From: Megasphaera sp. MJR8396C | GTDB lineage: Bacteria; Bacillota; Negativicutes; Veillonellales; Megasphaeraceae | NCBI RefSeq assembly: GCF_001546855.1 | Contig: NZ_KQ958151.1 | Span: 17,522-81,521 of the forward strand | DNA: 64,000 bases | Direction of reading: 5' to 3' | In this document: in pieces, positions 63,169 to 64,000 of the stretch | How the letters are laid out: each line of letters starts with the position of its first letter | How positions within the stretch are numbered: position 1 is the first letter of the stretch | Made by a program: the position numbers and the translations under genes | The notes under the pieces: generated by a model | What the model saw: only the letters and a program-made list of their open reading frames with translations | Databases searched by the model: none | What the model was told of the DNA's origin: nothing

Positions 63169-63209
63169 AAAAGACCTCAGATTACCGTTGTAATCCGAGG
63201 TCTTTTTTA
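63169..63209. terminator. Bidirectional terminator overlapping the transglycosylase 3' end
   Basis: AAAAGACCTC(a)GATTAC-cgtt-GTAATC(c)GAGGTCTTTTTT. The right arm and loop contain the last codons and stop of the leftward gene. Confidence 0.85.
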
Positions 63210-63976
63210 TAGGCGTCGTTACTTTGTTCCGGGCTGATATAGCCTTGTTCGGTCATGAGGGTCAACACGATTTTTTGTCGGGCTTTGGCAGCCGGATAGT
63301 TTTGCAGGGGATTATAATAGGTCGGAGCCTGTACCAGGCCGGCCAGCATGGACGCTTGAGCCAGGTCTAATTTTTCCGGCGACGTCGTAAAATAGGTCCG
63401 GGCGGCATCGTCGATGCCCGTAGCATTGGCGCCGAAATACGCCGTATTGAGGTAGATCTCCAAAATTTCATCTTTGCTGTAATTCTGTTCCAATAAGAAG
63501 GCCATGACGAATTCCTGCGCTTTTCGGGCGAAGGTCCGGTCTTGGGACAGGAAGACATTTTTTACGACTTGCTGGCTGATGGTGCTGCCGCCTTCTACGG
63601 TTTCACCGGATTGGATGTTGGTCAGAATGGCCCGGCCGATACCGATGGGGTCGATGGCGCCATGGGAATAGAAGCGGCGGTCTTCGGTGGCGACGACGGC
63701 GTGCTGCATCGGTTTAGAGATGGCTCCGATGGCCACATAGACCGGGATTTTTTTGATCTTGGCGTCCATGGCCTGATGAAAGTGTAAATAGGGATAAAGA
63801 CTGGTTTCAAGGGGCTGGAGCGGTGCCGGCCAAGTCCCTTGGGGCTCGGATTTCTCTTTGGTCCCGGCGGTTATGCCTGTCGTCGGCTTCGGCGTTTTCG
63901 GCGCGTCAAAGAGCAGGTTCCAGCCGACGCAGAGGGAAAAGGCCAGGATGAAAATGGCGATGTATTTTTGTTTCAT
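63182..63976 (-). CDS. Monofunctional peptidoglycan transglycosylase (GT51)
   Basis: A 264-residue membrane-anchored glycosyltransferase. A signal-anchor helix (about 4-22) and a Pro/Thr-rich linker precede the GT51 domain. Motifs are in order: ATEDRRFYSHGAID with the catalytic Glu (about residue 97), GGSTISQQVVKNVFL (about 128), RKAQEFVMAFLLEQNYSKDEILEIYLN (about 150-176). No transpeptidase domain follows, so it is an MtgA-like enzyme polymerising lipid II into glycan chains. The first ATG lacks a good ribosome site; the gene begins close to the window end. Confidence 0.9.
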   Translation of the reverse strand: MKQKYIAIFILAFSLCVGWNLLFDAPKTPKPTTGITAGTKEKSEPQGTWPAPLQPLETSLYPYLHFHQAMDAKIKKIPVYVAIGAISKPMQHAVVATEDRRFYSHGAIDPIGIGRAILTNIQSGETVEGGSTISQQVVKNVFLSQDRTFARKAQEFVMAFLLEQNYSKDEILEIYLNTAYFGANATGIDDAARTYFTTSPEKLDLAQASMLAGLVQAPTYYNPLQNYPAAKARQKIVLTLMTEQGYISPEQSNDAYKKDLGLQR

Positions 63977-64000
63977 CTAAATGCGGGCAGGATACTCCGA

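Overview
The window looks like a chromosomal segment from a strictly anaerobic, lactate-using, diderm Firmicute of the Negativicutes, with Megasphaera or a close Veillonellaceae relative as the best guess. Supporting this are Firmicutes-type gene order (DivIC - S1 protein - TilS - Hpt - FtsH; DUF1934 - ArgS; ecfA1 - ecfA2 - ecfT - truA), an outer-membrane LPS-assembly (LptD/OstA-like) protein, a complete Rnf complex, oxygen-defence proteins of anaerobes (flavodiiron protein, reverse rubrerythrin), a lactate racemase and two FAD-dependent 2-hydroxyacid dehydrogenases. The genus is inferred from gene content and protein sequence, not from a marker gene. No rRNA, tRNA, CRISPR array, insertion sequence or prophage gene is visible, and gene density is high throughout.

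Layout. 1-5.7 kb: the start of a leftward ion transporter, a universal stress protein, and a rightward run of DUF2157, GDYXXLXY-type and unknown membrane proteins. 5.7-13.3 kb: flavodiiron protein, a small acidic protein, a radical SAM/DNA-metabolism gene pair, DUF1934-argS, and pyrG. 13.3-20.5 kb: a 560-base AT-rich regulatory gap, then rnfCDGEAB with apbE, followed by an Lrp/AsnC regulator. 20.5-25.1 kb: a ferredoxin-like protein divergent from a Crp/Fnr regulator, ribBA behind an FMN riboswitch, and a GlcD-type FAD dehydrogenase. 25.1-36 kb: cell division, RNA and nucleotide housekeeping (DivIC, S1, Ppx/GppA, TilS, Hpt, FtsH, BirA, CoaX, DusB, GreA, LysS). 36-46.4 kb: a secreted repeat protein, an orphan BrxF-like P-loop protein, UppP, an acidic orphan, DUF805, the ECF transporter core, TruA, a divergent TrpD-like protein, a TVP38/DedA protein and reverse rubrerythrin. 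46.4-56.3 kb: an envelope pair (repeat protein plus LptD-like) and the phosphate regulon phoPR-pstSCAB-phoU. 56.3-64 kb: YitT, IspE, a GntR regulator, a 53-residue membrane protein, LarA, a lactate-dehydrogenase-like FAD enzyme behind a structured leader, a flavodoxin and a monofunctional transglycosylase.

How the genes fit together. LarA would interconvert D- and L-lactate. The FAD dehydrogenases would oxidise 2-hydroxyacids. Rnf couples ferredoxin oxidation to NAD reduction and ion pumping, with ApbE attaching FMN to RnfD and RnfG. The flavodiiron protein and rubrerythrin protect this low-potential metabolism from oxygen and peroxide. The phosphate regulon carries matching phased TTAC repeats in front of both phoP and pstS.

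The items that most deserve a second look are: the lone BrxF-like ATPase in a housekeeping setting; the TrpD homologue with altered PRPP and anthranilate motifs; the structured leader ending at the start codon of the lactate-linked dehydrogenase; and a perfect 11-bp inverted repeat at the rubrerythrin promoter.
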